Source of the DNA: Candidatus Nitrosopumilus sp.
Lineage (GTDB): Archaea > Thermoproteota > Nitrososphaeria > Nitrososphaerales > Nitrosopumilaceae
Length of the DNA: 8,032 nt
NCBI GenBank assembly: GCA_029861085.1
Contig: JAOUAE010000058.1
Location: 1 to 8,032 of the forward strand
Direction: 5' to 3'
Numbering within the stretch: the stretch's first letter is position 1; the number at the start of each line of letters is the position of its first letter. Made by a program: the position numbers and the translations under genes. Below, one piece after another: positions 1 to 5,642 of this stretch. A model generated the notes under the pieces. It was not told the DNA's origin, ran no database searches, and was given only the letters and a program-made list of their open reading frames with translations.

Positions 1-263
1 ATGCAATGTGGACGGTAATAACCCAAAAGAAGAAAGGATATTCTATGCATCCTGAAACAATTCGATGGAAGGGAAAACTAAAGGCAATGTATCTCAGACA
101 TGAAGAATTAGTAAAAGAGATGAGTTATAGGGGATACGACCACAAAAGTCCCCTTGACAAAAGAAAGGCAACTGGAAAATCCATTCAGGATATCTTCATA
201 GATACTCCAGCAAAACAAGTTACAATTCTAAAAAACAAAAATTGTGATTGCAAATTAAAATGA
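1..263 (+). CDS. Pyrimidine-dimer DNA glycosylase (endonuclease V type), C-terminal part, 5' end outside the window
   Basis: The reading frame is open from the left edge (first whole codon GCA at 3) to TGA at 261-263, so about 86 C-terminal residues are visible. The stretch KKGYSMHPETIRWKGKLKAM, then RHEELVKEM and RGYDHKSPLD, matches what I remember of the C-terminal half of the Pyr_excise family (T4 endonuclease V-like). There the conserved block 'GEHREL-HA-W' precedes 'GYS-HPET-RWKGKLKALY-RH'. The first bases, xAT GCA ATG TGG, fit 'HAMW', so the ATG at 6 is probably internal and not the start. This family excises UV-induced pyrimidine dimers by glycosylase/AP-lyase chemistry. The catalytic N-terminal amine and the catalytic glutamate lie upstream and cannot be checked. 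The tail ends with a C-D-C pair. Family call fairly confident; activity is inferred. Confidence 0.75.
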   Translation, partial: AMWTVITQKKKGYSMHPETIRWKGKLKAMYLRHEELVKEMSYRGYDHKSPLDKRKATGKSIQDIFIDTPAKQVTILKNKNCDCKLK

Positions 264-267
264 TTCA

Positions 268-272
268 TTTTT
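268..272 (+). terminator. Possible T-run terminator after the glycosylase gene
   Basis: Five T follow closely after the stop codon at 261-263, and a second T6 lies at 312-317. Archaeal RNA polymerase commonly terminates at such runs without a hairpin. The tract is short, so this is weak. Confidence 0.3.
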
Positions 273-320
273 CATTTGGTCTCAAAAGTTAGCATCAGAA
301 GTACATTTTGATTTTTTGGT

Positions 321-328
321 AAATATAA
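321..328 (+). promoter_or_regulatory. TATA box for the 30-residue membrane peptide
   Basis: The sequence aaatataa is centred about 23-24 bases before the ATG at 348. This spacing fits a leaderless archaeal transcript starting at or next to the ATG. Confidence 0.5.
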
Positions 329-347
329 TCAATGAATACTAGATGTT

Positions 348-440
348 ATGGATGGGGCTCAATTCATAGTGCCGATTTTAATTGCTTTGGCAGTTGGAAT
401 TTTTGTAGGGACCAGAATCTGGATCTTGTTTAGAAAATAA
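348..440 (+). CDS. Small single-span membrane protein, 30 residues, unknown function
   Basis: An ATG-to-TAA frame of 30 codons. The product begins MDGAQF, continues with an uninterrupted hydrophobic helix at about residues 6-21 (IVPILIALAVGIFVG) and ends TRIWILFRK, with the positive charges at the C-terminal end. The alternating hydrophobic composition, an acidic residue near the start and a basic tail are typical of a real small membrane peptide. An upstream TATA-like element at the right distance for a leaderless mRNA supports expression. It stands alone between a plus-strand repair gene and a minus-strand sensory gene. I do not recognise a family. The ORF is short enough to have arisen by chance. 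Confidence 0.45.
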   Translation: MDGAQFIVPILIALAVGIFVGTRIWILFRK

Positions 441-595
441 CATTGAAAGGTTATCCATTATTTTCATTAAATCAATTGCTTAATGTCAAATATTTCTATT
501 TCATTGAGATGAAATATCCCTTGAATTCTGTAAATTGGTGCATGAAATCTAATTTATGATTAAACAAAAATCAAAACAATGTAACGATGAGGGAT
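441..595. other. Short intergenic stretch without a supported gene
   Basis: This lies between the small membrane peptide and the 3' end of the minus-strand DICT gene. It is AT-rich. Only ORFs of about 15-16 codons occur, without convincing start signals. On the minus strand, T-rich sequence at 561-580 probably ends the DICT transcript. Confidence 0.4.
561..580 (-). terminator. T-rich terminator of the DICT gene
   Basis: Read on the minus strand, this is a series of T runs (attgttttgatttttgttta) starting 16 bases after the TAA stop at 596-598. That is typical of archaeal hairpin-independent termination. Confidence 0.4.
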
Positions 596-1150
596 TTATT
601 GAATGGCGAACTTAGTCCCAAGCGTTTTGCCCATCACTTTTAGAGCATATCTGCAAACGTTTGGATTAAGGGTGAAAAATCCTCTAAACTTCCCATTCTC
701 AAATTCTTCGGCGATCAAACCGAATGGGCCATAGGGACCTCTTGTAATGACGGTCCAGACATTTGCCAAATCCGTATTTTGGCAACTTAAAAATTCTGAG
801 TTTGATGATAGTTCCTTGCTTGGAATAACGGGCTTGTCAAAATCCGCAATAATCCAAACTTTGGGGATGTTTTTCACCATCTCTTGATATCTTTTTTTGA
901 CAAATGAAAATCTGGCTATCTTTTCAAATGTAGCAAGCAATGGCTGGTGATTTTCTTGCGCATATTTTTCAATCATGACACTAAGATTGTACAACGGTTT
1001 TCTTTCCGCTAAGAAGTTATGATATCCGGCCTCGATAAATTGGTCTAGCTTCCAAATGGGAAGTGTTGAATTATCCAGGTCGTGCCATTCTGCAAGTTGT
1101 GGAAATTCTTCCCATACCTGACCAACAAAATTAGCATAAGGACTTTCCAT
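596..1150 (-). CDS. DICT-type sensory domain protein
   Basis: 184 residues, ATG start at 1150. The region at about residues 52-175 follows the layout I recall for DICT domains (named from diguanylate cyclases and two-component systems). It has an N-terminal helix with L-x-x-L-S-x-x-I-E (residues 53-61), then LLATFEKIARFSF-x-KKRY (71-88). A hydrophobic strand with an acidic residue follows (VWIIADF, 98-104), then a later strand (NVWTVITRGPYG), and finally GFFTLNPNVCRYAL (157-170), which matches the usual 'G-f-T-x-d-p-x-V' ending. DICT domains are thought to sense light or redox signals and are often fused to output domains. Here there is none: only about 50 helical residues precede the domain, so it presumably signals through a partner. 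No membrane segment. It diverges from the DUF6659-like gene at 1249. Coding is near-certain; the family call is from memory of the pattern. Confidence 0.72.
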   Translation of the reverse strand: MESPYANFVGQVWEEFPQLAEWHDLDNSTLPIWKLDQFIEAGYHNFLAERKPLYNLSVMIEKYAQENHQPLLATFEKIARFSFVKKRYQEMVKNIPKVWIIADFDKPVIPSKELSSNSEFLSCQNTDLANVWTVITRGPYGPFGLIAEEFENGKFRGFFTLNPNVCRYALKVMGKTLGTKFAIQ

Positions 1151-1165
1151 GGTATCTAATTTTCA

Positions 1166-1178
1166 ATATAAGATTTAA
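1166..1178 (-). promoter_or_regulatory. TATA region for the DICT gene
   Basis: On the minus strand the sequence ttaaatcttatat lies about 16-28 bases before the ATG at 1150. It is consistent with a leaderless or nearly leaderless transcript. No Shine-Dalgarno sequence is present. Confidence 0.45.
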
Positions 1179-1217
1179 GTTAATCCTTTAGAATTTCTCT
1201 AGTGTTGTTACCTAATT

Positions 1218-1226
1218 GTTTTTATT
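1218..1226 (+). promoter_or_regulatory. TATA box for the first DUF6659-like gene
   Basis: The sequence gtttttatt is centred about 27 bases before the ATG at 1249. There is no Shine-Dalgarno sequence, so a leaderless mRNA is likely. Confidence 0.45.
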
Positions 1227-1248
1227 CTCTGAGACATTAATCTAATCA

Positions 1249-1653
1249 ATGGGACGATATGAAAAACTTCTTGACATGCTAATGGATTTCAATAACTCCA
1301 TTAGATTTGCAGCAATTAGCAATACAACTGGAGACATATTATGGCATAGCAAAAGAAATGATGCTAAAATTTTGGTTCCGTTATCTGAAACCAAAAAAAC
1401 ATTACGACGTGAGGCTTCAGACTGGGTTGATCGATGTAAACTTGAGGAACGAGATAACCTGGGAAGAGCAATGTATCACATAACCTCTTTTGAAAAAATA
1501 AAACGAATCACCATACCCATTGACGCATTCCATCTCTTGTTTGTCAGCGTTGACAATGAGCCGTTAAAAAAGACCAAAAAAAAGAGTTATGGTAGATTGG
1601 TAGAGATGGGAAAAATTATGTCTATTGTGGATTTTGTAAATACTTTTGAATAG
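1249..1653 (+). CDS. DUF6659-like small cytosolic protein, paralogue 1
   Basis: 134 residues with no membrane span or signal peptide. It begins MGRYEKLLDMLMDFN and continues with a beta-strand-turn-strand unit, SIRFAAISNTTGDILWHS (residues 17-34). This resembles the start of thaumarchaeal DUF6659 proteins and, more loosely, roadblock/profilin-like folds. Further blocks are VPLSETKKTL (43-52), an aromatic-rich helix, then YHITSFEKIKRITIP (76-90) and a hydrophobic strand HLLFVSV (95-101). The C-terminal segment SYGRLVEMGKIMSIVDFV (113-130) adds a helix. About half of the aligned positions are identical with the protein at 1839. Function is unknown; a role in small signalling or scaffold assemblies would be inference from the fold resemblance only. 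The ATG is supported by the upstream TATA element. Confidence 0.8.
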   Translation: MGRYEKLLDMLMDFNNSIRFAAISNTTGDILWHSKRNDAKILVPLSETKKTLRREASDWVDRCKLEERDNLGRAMYHITSFEKIKRITIPIDAFHLLFVSVDNEPLKKTKKKSYGRLVEMGKIMSIVDFVNTFE

Positions 1654-1659
1654 AATTCT

Positions 1660-1670
1660 ATTTTTTTCTT
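1660..1670 (+). terminator. T-run terminator after the first DUF6659-like gene
   Basis: Eight consecutive T followed by C-T-T begin about 7 bases after the TAG stop. This makes it the clearest archaeal terminator in the window, and it implies the two paralogues are transcribed separately. Confidence 0.55.
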
Positions 1671-1805
1671 ACCACAAATACCAAAAAACCATCATTGGAA
1701 ATACTTTCTCATTATGGGATTACGAGTTATAAGGAAAAAATCAAATGTTTCACGAGCATCAGTCTTGTATTTTTTGTATAGTTTACCATCAGGTAATTAG
1801 TTTAG

Positions 1806-1816
1806 AATATTTATTA
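1806..1816 (+). promoter_or_regulatory. TATA box for the second DUF6659-like gene
   Basis: The sequence aatatttatta is centred 27-28 bases before the GTG at 1839. It supports this GTG as the start of a leaderless transcript. Confidence 0.5.
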
Positions 1817-1838
1817 ACAGAAATGCGGAATAATCTGT

Positions 1839-2237
1839 GTGGAAAAATACGAGCAACTTCTCAACATGCTAATGGATTTCAACAAGAGCATCAGATTTGG
1901 AGCTGTATGTAATCCTCAAGGAGAACTACTTTGGCATAGTCAACGAGAGGGTGTAAAGAACATTGTCCCATATGAGGATACAAAACAAACTATTTTACGA
2001 GCAATAGATTCATGGAAAGAAAATTTGAAAATTACTGATAATATAGGATCAGGACTTTATTCCATTACATCCTATGAGAAGATTAAGAGGATAACAATTC
2101 CGCTAGGGGATGGAAATACATTATTCATTAGTGTAAACAATGAGATTCCATCCAAGAAAAAAACCAAAAGCTATGGTCATCTTGCAGAAATGGGAAAAAT
2201 TCTCTCCATTGTTGACTTTGTAAAATCTCAAAAGTAG
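1839..2237 (+). CDS. DUF6659-like small cytosolic protein, paralogue 2
   Basis: 132 residues, GTG start (GTG GAA AAA TAC) chosen because the homology with the protein at 1249 begins exactly here and a TATA-like element sits about 27 bases upstream. Conserved blocks with its neighbour include YEQLLNMLMDFN (4-15), SIRFGAVCNPQGELLWHS (17-34), YSITSYEKIKRITIP (74-88), LFISV (95-99), and SYGHLAEMGKILSIVDFV (111-128). It lacks two residues found near position 68 of paralogue 1. The pair arose by tandem duplication, then diverged, each keeping its own promoter. Function unknown. Its 3' end faces the minus-strand gene at 2292-2627, 54 bases away. Confidence 0.8.
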   Translation: MEKYEQLLNMLMDFNKSIRFGAVCNPQGELLWHSQREGVKNIVPYEDTKQTILRAIDSWKENLKITDNIGSGLYSITSYEKIKRITIPLGDGNTLFISVNNEIPSKKKTKSYGHLAEMGKILSIVDFVKSQK

Positions 2238-2240
2238 GTT

Positions 2241-2246
2241 AAAAAA
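2241..2246 (-). terminator. Possible T6 terminator of the minus-strand 111-residue gene
   Basis: On the minus strand six T lie about 45 bases beyond the stop at 2292, in the convergent gap with the second DUF6659-like gene. Weak because of the distance. Confidence 0.25.
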
Positions 2247-2291
2247 TCAATTCACTTGACAAATATGTCATTACTAGTATGGTATTCCTTG

Positions 2292-2627
2292 TTACTCTGA
2301 ACTACTAAAATACACCTCCAAAGTGTCAAACTTGTCTTGATGGCCTGCAACATAATGCAGCACATCCTGAGAATCAATCTCAATCCATTCTGAGACGCCT
2401 TTGAAATAAACGGTATCCTCAATGCATGCATCACCCGGACCTGACAGTCTGATCAACACCTTGTCTTCAGTAGGAATGAGAAATGGAAGTTTGATTAGCT
2501 TGTCTATCCAATGCCCCTGTATGTTTATCGTATGCTCCTTGCCGTTAAGTTCTGCCTTTCCTTTAAAATATGACTCTGCGATATCCAGTCTGTTTATTTT
2601 TATCTCTAGCATGGATTGATATTTCAT
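2292..2627 (-). CDS. Hypothetical soluble beta-rich protein, 111 residues
   Basis: I do not recognise a family. The ATG at 2627 is preferred over the internal ATG at 2612 because a TATA-like element sits about 27 bases upstream of it. The sequence alternates hydrophobic and polar residues as expected for an antiparallel beta structure: MLEIKINRLDIAESYF (6-21), HTINIQGHWI (32-41), KVLIRLSGPGD (56-66), DTVYFKGVSEWIEI (71-84), TLEVYFS (102-108). No membrane helix, signal peptide or nucleotide-binding motif. One cysteine (C68), with three histidines at 32, 39 and 91 and another at 96. It diverges from the antiporter gene across a 183-base spacer, which may hold shared regulation. Plausibly a lineage-specific conserved protein. 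Confidence 0.75.
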   Translation of the reverse strand: MKYQSMLEIKINRLDIAESYFKGKAELNGKEHTINIQGHWIDKLIKLPFLIPTEDKVLIRLSGPGDACIEDTVYFKGVSEWIEIDSQDVLHYVAGHQDKFDTLEVYFSSSE

Positions 2628-2649
2628 GATCTAGTTTGTCGTTTGTCAG

Positions 2650-2659
2650 TAATATAATC
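2650..2659 (-). promoter_or_regulatory. TATA box for the 111-residue hypothetical gene
   Basis: On the minus strand this reads gattatatta, centred about 27 bases before the ATG at 2627. It is one of the better TATA matches here and decides the start codon. Confidence 0.55.
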
Positions 2660-2692
2660 AGGAAAAAATTTTAGCTGGTGCCAACTTTGTTG

Positions 2693-2711
2693 AAAAAAAA
2701 GGTGTTTTTTT
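2693..2711. repeat. A8/T7 inverted repeat in the divergent promoter region
   Basis: Eight A, the spacer GGTG, then seven T form a perfect A:T stem of at least seven pairs between two divergently transcribed genes. It could act as a weak bidirectional terminator, a DNA bend or simply be low-complexity sequence. No function is shown. Confidence 0.4.
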
Positions 2712-2777
2712 GAAAAGGAACCAAAGATAATCCATAAGATGTCTAAAACTAATTTAATGATCTGTTGTTGTGGAATT

Positions 2778-2786
2778 GAATTAATA
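2778..2786 (+). promoter_or_regulatory. TATA box for the antiporter gene
   Basis: The sequence gaattaata is centred about 28 bases before the ATG at 2811. It is consistent with a leaderless transcript. Confidence 0.45.
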
Positions 2787-2810
2787 CGGTATGTTCTAAC
2801 ATCCTAATGA

Positions 2811-4583
2811 ATGGTTTCTGCAGGAGTTACGGAATTTCTAAGCTTATTGGTGATTCTTTTTGGTGGAGGGATGATAAGTGCATGGATCATGCACAAAATA
2901 CATTTTCCTACAATTATTGGTTTTATCCTAATTGGCATAATTGCAGGTCCGTTTGGGCTGGGGCTGGTAAAAGATACAGAACTGATCAACTTGCTTGCAG
3001 AATTTGGCATAATCATACTGCTTTTTGTGATAGGCCTAGAATTTAGTTTAAAGAAGCTGCAGAAAGTTGGATTTACAGGGATTTTAGTCGGTACAATTCA
3101 ACTGGCAATAGTATTTTCATTGGGATACGTGGTGGCCCTGGCATTTGATTGGACCCATCTTGAAGCGCTTTTCTTGGGAAGCATTCTGTCAATTACAAGC
3201 ACTGCCATATCATTGCGTTTTCTCAGAGACCTTAAGCTGGTAAACACAGACGAATGGAACACTGTCGTGATAATTCTCATCATCGAGGATCTTGCGGCAG
3301 TTCTGCTATTGACCATTCTGGGTGATGCAACCAAAGGTGATGGCTTTGCCCTAACTGATTTTGGATTGATCATACTTCAGAGTATCGTATTTTTTGTGAT
3401 AACATTTGGTGTAGGGATAAAGATCATTCCCAAGCTTTTAGAGCATGTCAGCAAAATCAAGATGGAGGAGGCCCTGTTCATCTCCTCCCTTGCGCTGGTG
3501 TTTGGACTGTCCGTCCTCGCTCACTTTTTGAATCTGAGTAGTGCCGTTGGGGCATTTTTGATGGGGATGATCATTGCGTCCACAAAGTTTTCTGAGCCAA
3601 TAATCTCAAAGGTTCTTCCCCTTCGAGATTTTTTCCTGATAATGTTTTTTGTCTCCATAGGAATGCTTGTAAACATTGCACTAATCCCCGAGGTGATTTG
3701 GATCACTATTCCAATTGTAATTGTGGCAATAATTGGAAAGTTCATCGGAAACATGTTTGCAGCATCATTTGCTGGAAATACGCTTGTCAGCGCGTCTACA
3801 ATTGGGATAGTGATGATACCCATCGGAGAGTTTTCATTCATCATTGCAAAACTTGGTGCCGACAGTGGAAGTATCAGGGAATCAATTTTCCCAATAACGA
3901 TATTGGTCGCCATAATTACGATGTTGATGATGCCCCTTCTCTTAAGGGCAATACCGACAAAAGCAGATCCCAAATCAATTGTGCCAACCAGATTGCTGAA
4001 TACCATATTTTATGCGGGTATGCTACTAAGGGGGAAACCCGCCAATGAGAAATCCAATTCGGATCAAATTACGGGTGTTAAAAAATATGCCCCACTAATC
4101 TTGGTCCATATCGTCGTGATAGTCACCATACTGGCTGCAATGAATTATTTTTCGCCATCAATTATCTCATTGATGAATGAATTGGAAATCCCCTTCTTGA
4201 TCGAACCAGAAGTATTTCTCGTGATTCTGACTGTGATGATCTTAATCTATCCGATAGTCTCATTCTTTGGCAGAACAGAAAAAATAATTTCAGATATTTG
4301 CAATACGATTACAATCAACTTTAATTCAAAGGAGAAAAAACAGGTTGACAGGCCATTGTACAAGGTGATTCGAAATTCACTGTTCATGGGTCTGATGTTA
4401 CTATTGGTATCAATCTTCATCAGTTTTGTGGAATTTGAAGACAGTACAATCACAATCATAATTTCAGCTGTGGCGTTGATCATAACATTGCCACTCATTT
4501 TGGACACCATTTTTGCGATAAAGAGGCTGACCCAAACTCATGTGTTTGACAGCTGGATGCCAACCGAAAAGGAAAATGATTGA
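2811..4583 (+). CDS. CPA2-type cation:proton antiporter (KefB/KefC-like), without RCK domain
   Basis: 590 residues. About residues 8-380 form the Na+/H+-exchanger domain with roughly 12-13 helices. Family signatures include HFPTIIGFILIGIIAGPFGL (31-50), the TM3 motif LLFVIGLEFSLKKL (70-83), SITSTAISLRFLRDL (127-141) and IIEDLAAVLLL (157-167). In the last of these, E159-D160 is the ion-binding pair, where Kef proteins usually have QD and electrogenic antiporters DD. AVGAFLMGMIIA (245-256) and IPIGEFSFIIAKLG (336-349) are also typical. After a linker (about 381-425) come four more predicted helices (about 427-446, 463-486, 522-541, 545-569) and a short charged tail. Kef proteins usually carry a Rossmann-type TrkA/RCK regulatory domain there, which is absent. 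It acts in the cell membrane exchanging K+ or Na+ for protons in pH or ion homeostasis; the ion is not predictable. Faces the usp gene. Confidence 0.88.
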   Translation: MVSAGVTEFLSLLVILFGGGMISAWIMHKIHFPTIIGFILIGIIAGPFGLGLVKDTELINLLAEFGIIILLFVIGLEFSLKKLQKVGFTGILVGTIQLAIVFSLGYVVALAFDWTHLEALFLGSILSITSTAISLRFLRDLKLVNTDEWNTVVIILIIEDLAAVLLLTILGDATKGDGFALTDFGLIILQSIVFFVITFGVGIKIIPKLLEHVSKIKMEEALFISSLALVFGLSVLAHFLNLSSAVGAFLMGMIIASTKFSEPIISKVLPLRDFFLIMFFVSIGMLVNIALIPEVIWITIPIVIVAIIGKFIGNMFAASFAGNTLVSASTIGIVMIPIGEFSFIIAKLGADSGSIRESIFPITILVAIITMLMMPLLLRAIPTKADPKSIVPTRLLNTIFYAGMLLRGKPANEKSNSDQITGVKKYAPLILVHIVVIVTILAAMNYFSPSIISLMNELEIPFLIEPEVFLVILTVMILIYPIVSFFGRTEKIISDICNTITINFNSKEKKQVDRPLYKVIRNSLFMGLMLLLVSIFISFVEFEDSTITIIISAVALIITLPLILDTIFAIKRLTQTHVFDSWMPTEKEND

Positions 4584-4648
4584 ATCAAAATACGCTCTAA
4601 AACAACTAGTATCACAAATGCTGATTCCCAGAAACATGAAAAGTAATT

Positions 4649-4662
4649 GAAAAAGAAAAATT
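4649..4662 (-). terminator. T-rich terminator of the usp operon
   Basis: On the minus strand this reads aatttttctttttc, about 25 bases past the stop of the 54-residue gene at 4687. It lies between convergent transcripts. Confidence 0.45.
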
Positions 4663-4686
4663 ATTCTTCATAATTTTATACTGTCT

Positions 4687-4851
4687 TCATAATCCGTCCT
4701 TGATTGTCAAAAGTTTAGCAAACCACAGAGTAGACAATCTCATAAGTATTACAAGTGATGATACACCAAAAAGATCCAATTCCCATCTTCTGATAAAACG
4801 TCTGATCACAACGATTGTTTGTTTATGATTGGAACAACATCCTGATATCAT
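4687..4851 (-). CDS. Small membrane protein translationally coupled to usp, 54 residues
   Basis: The ATG at 4851-4849 overlaps the TGA stop of usp (4850-4848) as ATGA, a standard translational-coupling junction. A GGAG lies four bases before the ATG, within the last usp codons. The product starts MISGCCSNHKQT, has a basic amphipathic part (VVIRRFIRRWELDL, 14-27) and then one hydrophobic helix at about 28-50 (FGVSSLVILMRLSTLWFAKL). It ends in KDGL. The CC-x2-H cluster at residues 5-9 could bind metal, but that is speculation. The stop is followed by a T-rich terminator, so usp and this frame would share one mRNA. I do not recognise the family. A chance ORF is possible, but the overlap, ribosome site and membrane-like composition make a real gene about as likely as not. 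Confidence 0.45.
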   Translation of the reverse strand: MISGCCSNHKQTIVVIRRFIRRWELDLFGVSSLVILMRLSTLWFAKLLTIKDGL

Positions 4852-5285
4852 TTTTCTCCATTGGTGATTAAAACAGAGCACTTTGTATGTCCTACAACCC
4901 CACTTGCGACGCTTCCCAGCACAATCTTTCTAAAGCCTGTCCGGCCATGGGATCCCATGACAACCAAGTCCATACCATGACTATCTGCATATCCTACTAT
5001 TGCTTCTGAAGATGAGGGATTGTGAACTATCTTTATCGAGAATGATATATTCTTGGCCTTTGCTCTGTCTTCGAGCGTTTTAAGCATCGCAGTGGCGGCA
5101 TCCTCCTCCTCATCCTGAATTTCCTGCATGCGTGTCAGAGACATCCCAGAAGAATCCGATATTTTTGACTGAATGACTGTCATGACTGTCAGCTCCGATT
5201 CAAACTTTTCTGCAATTTCCAATGCCTGCTCATATGCTTTTTCAGAGTATCCGGAACCATCAAACGGTACAAGTATTTTTTTCAA
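4848..5285 (-). CDS. Universal stress protein, UspA family
   Basis: 145 residues, the usual length of a single-domain Usp. It begins MKKILVPFDGSGYSEKA, the standard first strand with the nucleotide-contacting D9. It ends with the ATP-binding signature G-2x-G-9x-G-S, as G111-S-H-G114 through G124-S125, followed by a C-terminal strand SVLITN (137-142). A charged loop rich in D/E (57-62, QDEEED) sits between the first strand pair and helix 2. DLVVMGSHGRTG (106-117) is the canonical fourth strand and loop. Such proteins are cytosolic dimers that bind ATP and help under stress. They occur next to or fused with cation antiporters in many genomes, which makes the convergent antiporter neighbour notable, though they are on opposite strands. 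Probably co-transcribed with the overlapping 54-residue frame. Confidence 0.93.
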   Translation of the reverse strand: MKKILVPFDGSGYSEKAYEQALEIAEKFESELTVMTVIQSKISDSSGMSLTRMQEIQDEEEDAATAMLKTLEDRAKAKNISFSIKIVHNPSSSEAIVGYADSHGMDLVVMGSHGRTGFRKIVLGSVASGVVGHTKCSVLITNGEK

Positions 5286-5305
5286 TGTATTTGATTTTGT
5301 TTTTC

Positions 5306-5317
5306 AAAATTTATACC
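5306..5317 (-). promoter_or_regulatory. TATA box for usp
   Basis: On the minus strand the sequence ggtataaatttt is centred about 26-27 bases before the ATG at 5285. It is the strongest TATA match in the window and fits a leaderless mRNA. Confidence 0.6.
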
Positions 5318-5429
5318 ATGTGTCTGATTTTTCTATTTGATAAAATATCTAAAATCCAAAAAATAATCCTTAAACAATAATTTAATTAAAATTAATCAAA
5401 CAGGAAGTAATCCATGTTTCATAGGTGGG

Positions 5430-5435
5430 AAAAAA
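5430..5435 (-). terminator. T6 terminator of the zinc-finger gene
   Basis: Six T on the minus strand begin directly after the TAA stop at 5438-5436 (taattttttccc). Confidence 0.4.
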
Positions 5436-5534
5436 TTAAGATGAAATCTCTGTTGAACACTCATCAGAACATATTCTCCTGTTAAAGACATCTTCATATT
5501 TTCTACCACAATGAACACATTCCCTGAAACTCAT
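5436..5534 (-). CDS. Tiny zinc-finger protein, 32 residues (CxxC...CxxxC)
   Basis: ATG at 5534, TAA at 5438-5436. The product starts MSFRECVHCGRKYEDVFNRR and continues ICSDECSTEISS. Four cysteines, C6-x2-C9 and C22-x3-C26, form a complete treble-clef or zinc-ribbon-like set with the G-R/K turn after the second cysteine expected for a zinc knuckle. A TATA-like element lies exactly 26 bases before the ATG and a T6 run follows the stop, so a compact, leaderless transcription unit is well supported. One-knuckle proteins of 30-60 residues are frequent in Nitrososphaerota. The partner (DNA, RNA or protein) is unknown. It transcribes towards usp. The full Cys set together with both transcription signals makes chance unlikely despite the length. 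Confidence 0.68.
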   Translation of the reverse strand: MSFRECVHCGRKYEDVFNRRICSDECSTEISS

Positions 5535-5555
5535 GATTCAATTACGTGTTCTAAT

Positions 5556-5564
5556 GATATAAAC
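5556..5564 (-). promoter_or_regulatory. TATA box for the zinc-finger gene
   Basis: On the minus strand gtttatatc is centred at 5560, exactly 26 bases before the ATG at 5534. It decides the start and supports the gene. Confidence 0.55.
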
Positions 5565-5613
5565 ACAGCATAGATTAGAAATCAATTACCACTAGAAATT
5601 TGATGATATGTTC

Positions 5614-5623
5614 TTGATATATC
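5614..5623 (+). promoter_or_regulatory. TATA box for the 42-residue membrane protein
   Basis: The sequence ttgatatatc is centred about 25 bases before the ATG at 5643, so this ATG is preferred over the one at 5649. It is divergent from the zinc-finger promoter at 5556-5564. Confidence 0.5.
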
Positions 5624-5642
5624 TGATTCAGAAACATTATTC

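Noticed and set aside
6..263. ATG at 6 as the true start of the first gene
   Set aside because: The preceding codons remain open to the window edge and read as part of the conserved 'HA-M-W' block, and the catalytic N-terminal half of the family would otherwise be missing.
1714..1800. 28-codon ORF between the DUF6659-like genes, rich in Arg/Lys/Ser
   Set aside because: No convincing TATA or ribosome site in front, composition not typical of a folded protein, and it overlaps the upstream region of the next promoter.
2252..2434. Minus-strand frame of 60 codons
   Set aside because: It lies within the 111-residue gene in another frame of the same strand and shows only low-complexity hydrophobic residues without a start signal.
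3521..4006. Long minus-strand frame of 161 codons inside the antiporter gene
   Set aside because: It is the antisense of a membrane-protein gene, where hydrophobic codons mirror into hydrophobic codons. The plus frame carries clear exchanger motifs throughout. The same applies to the minus frames at 3098-3373 and 4247-4510.
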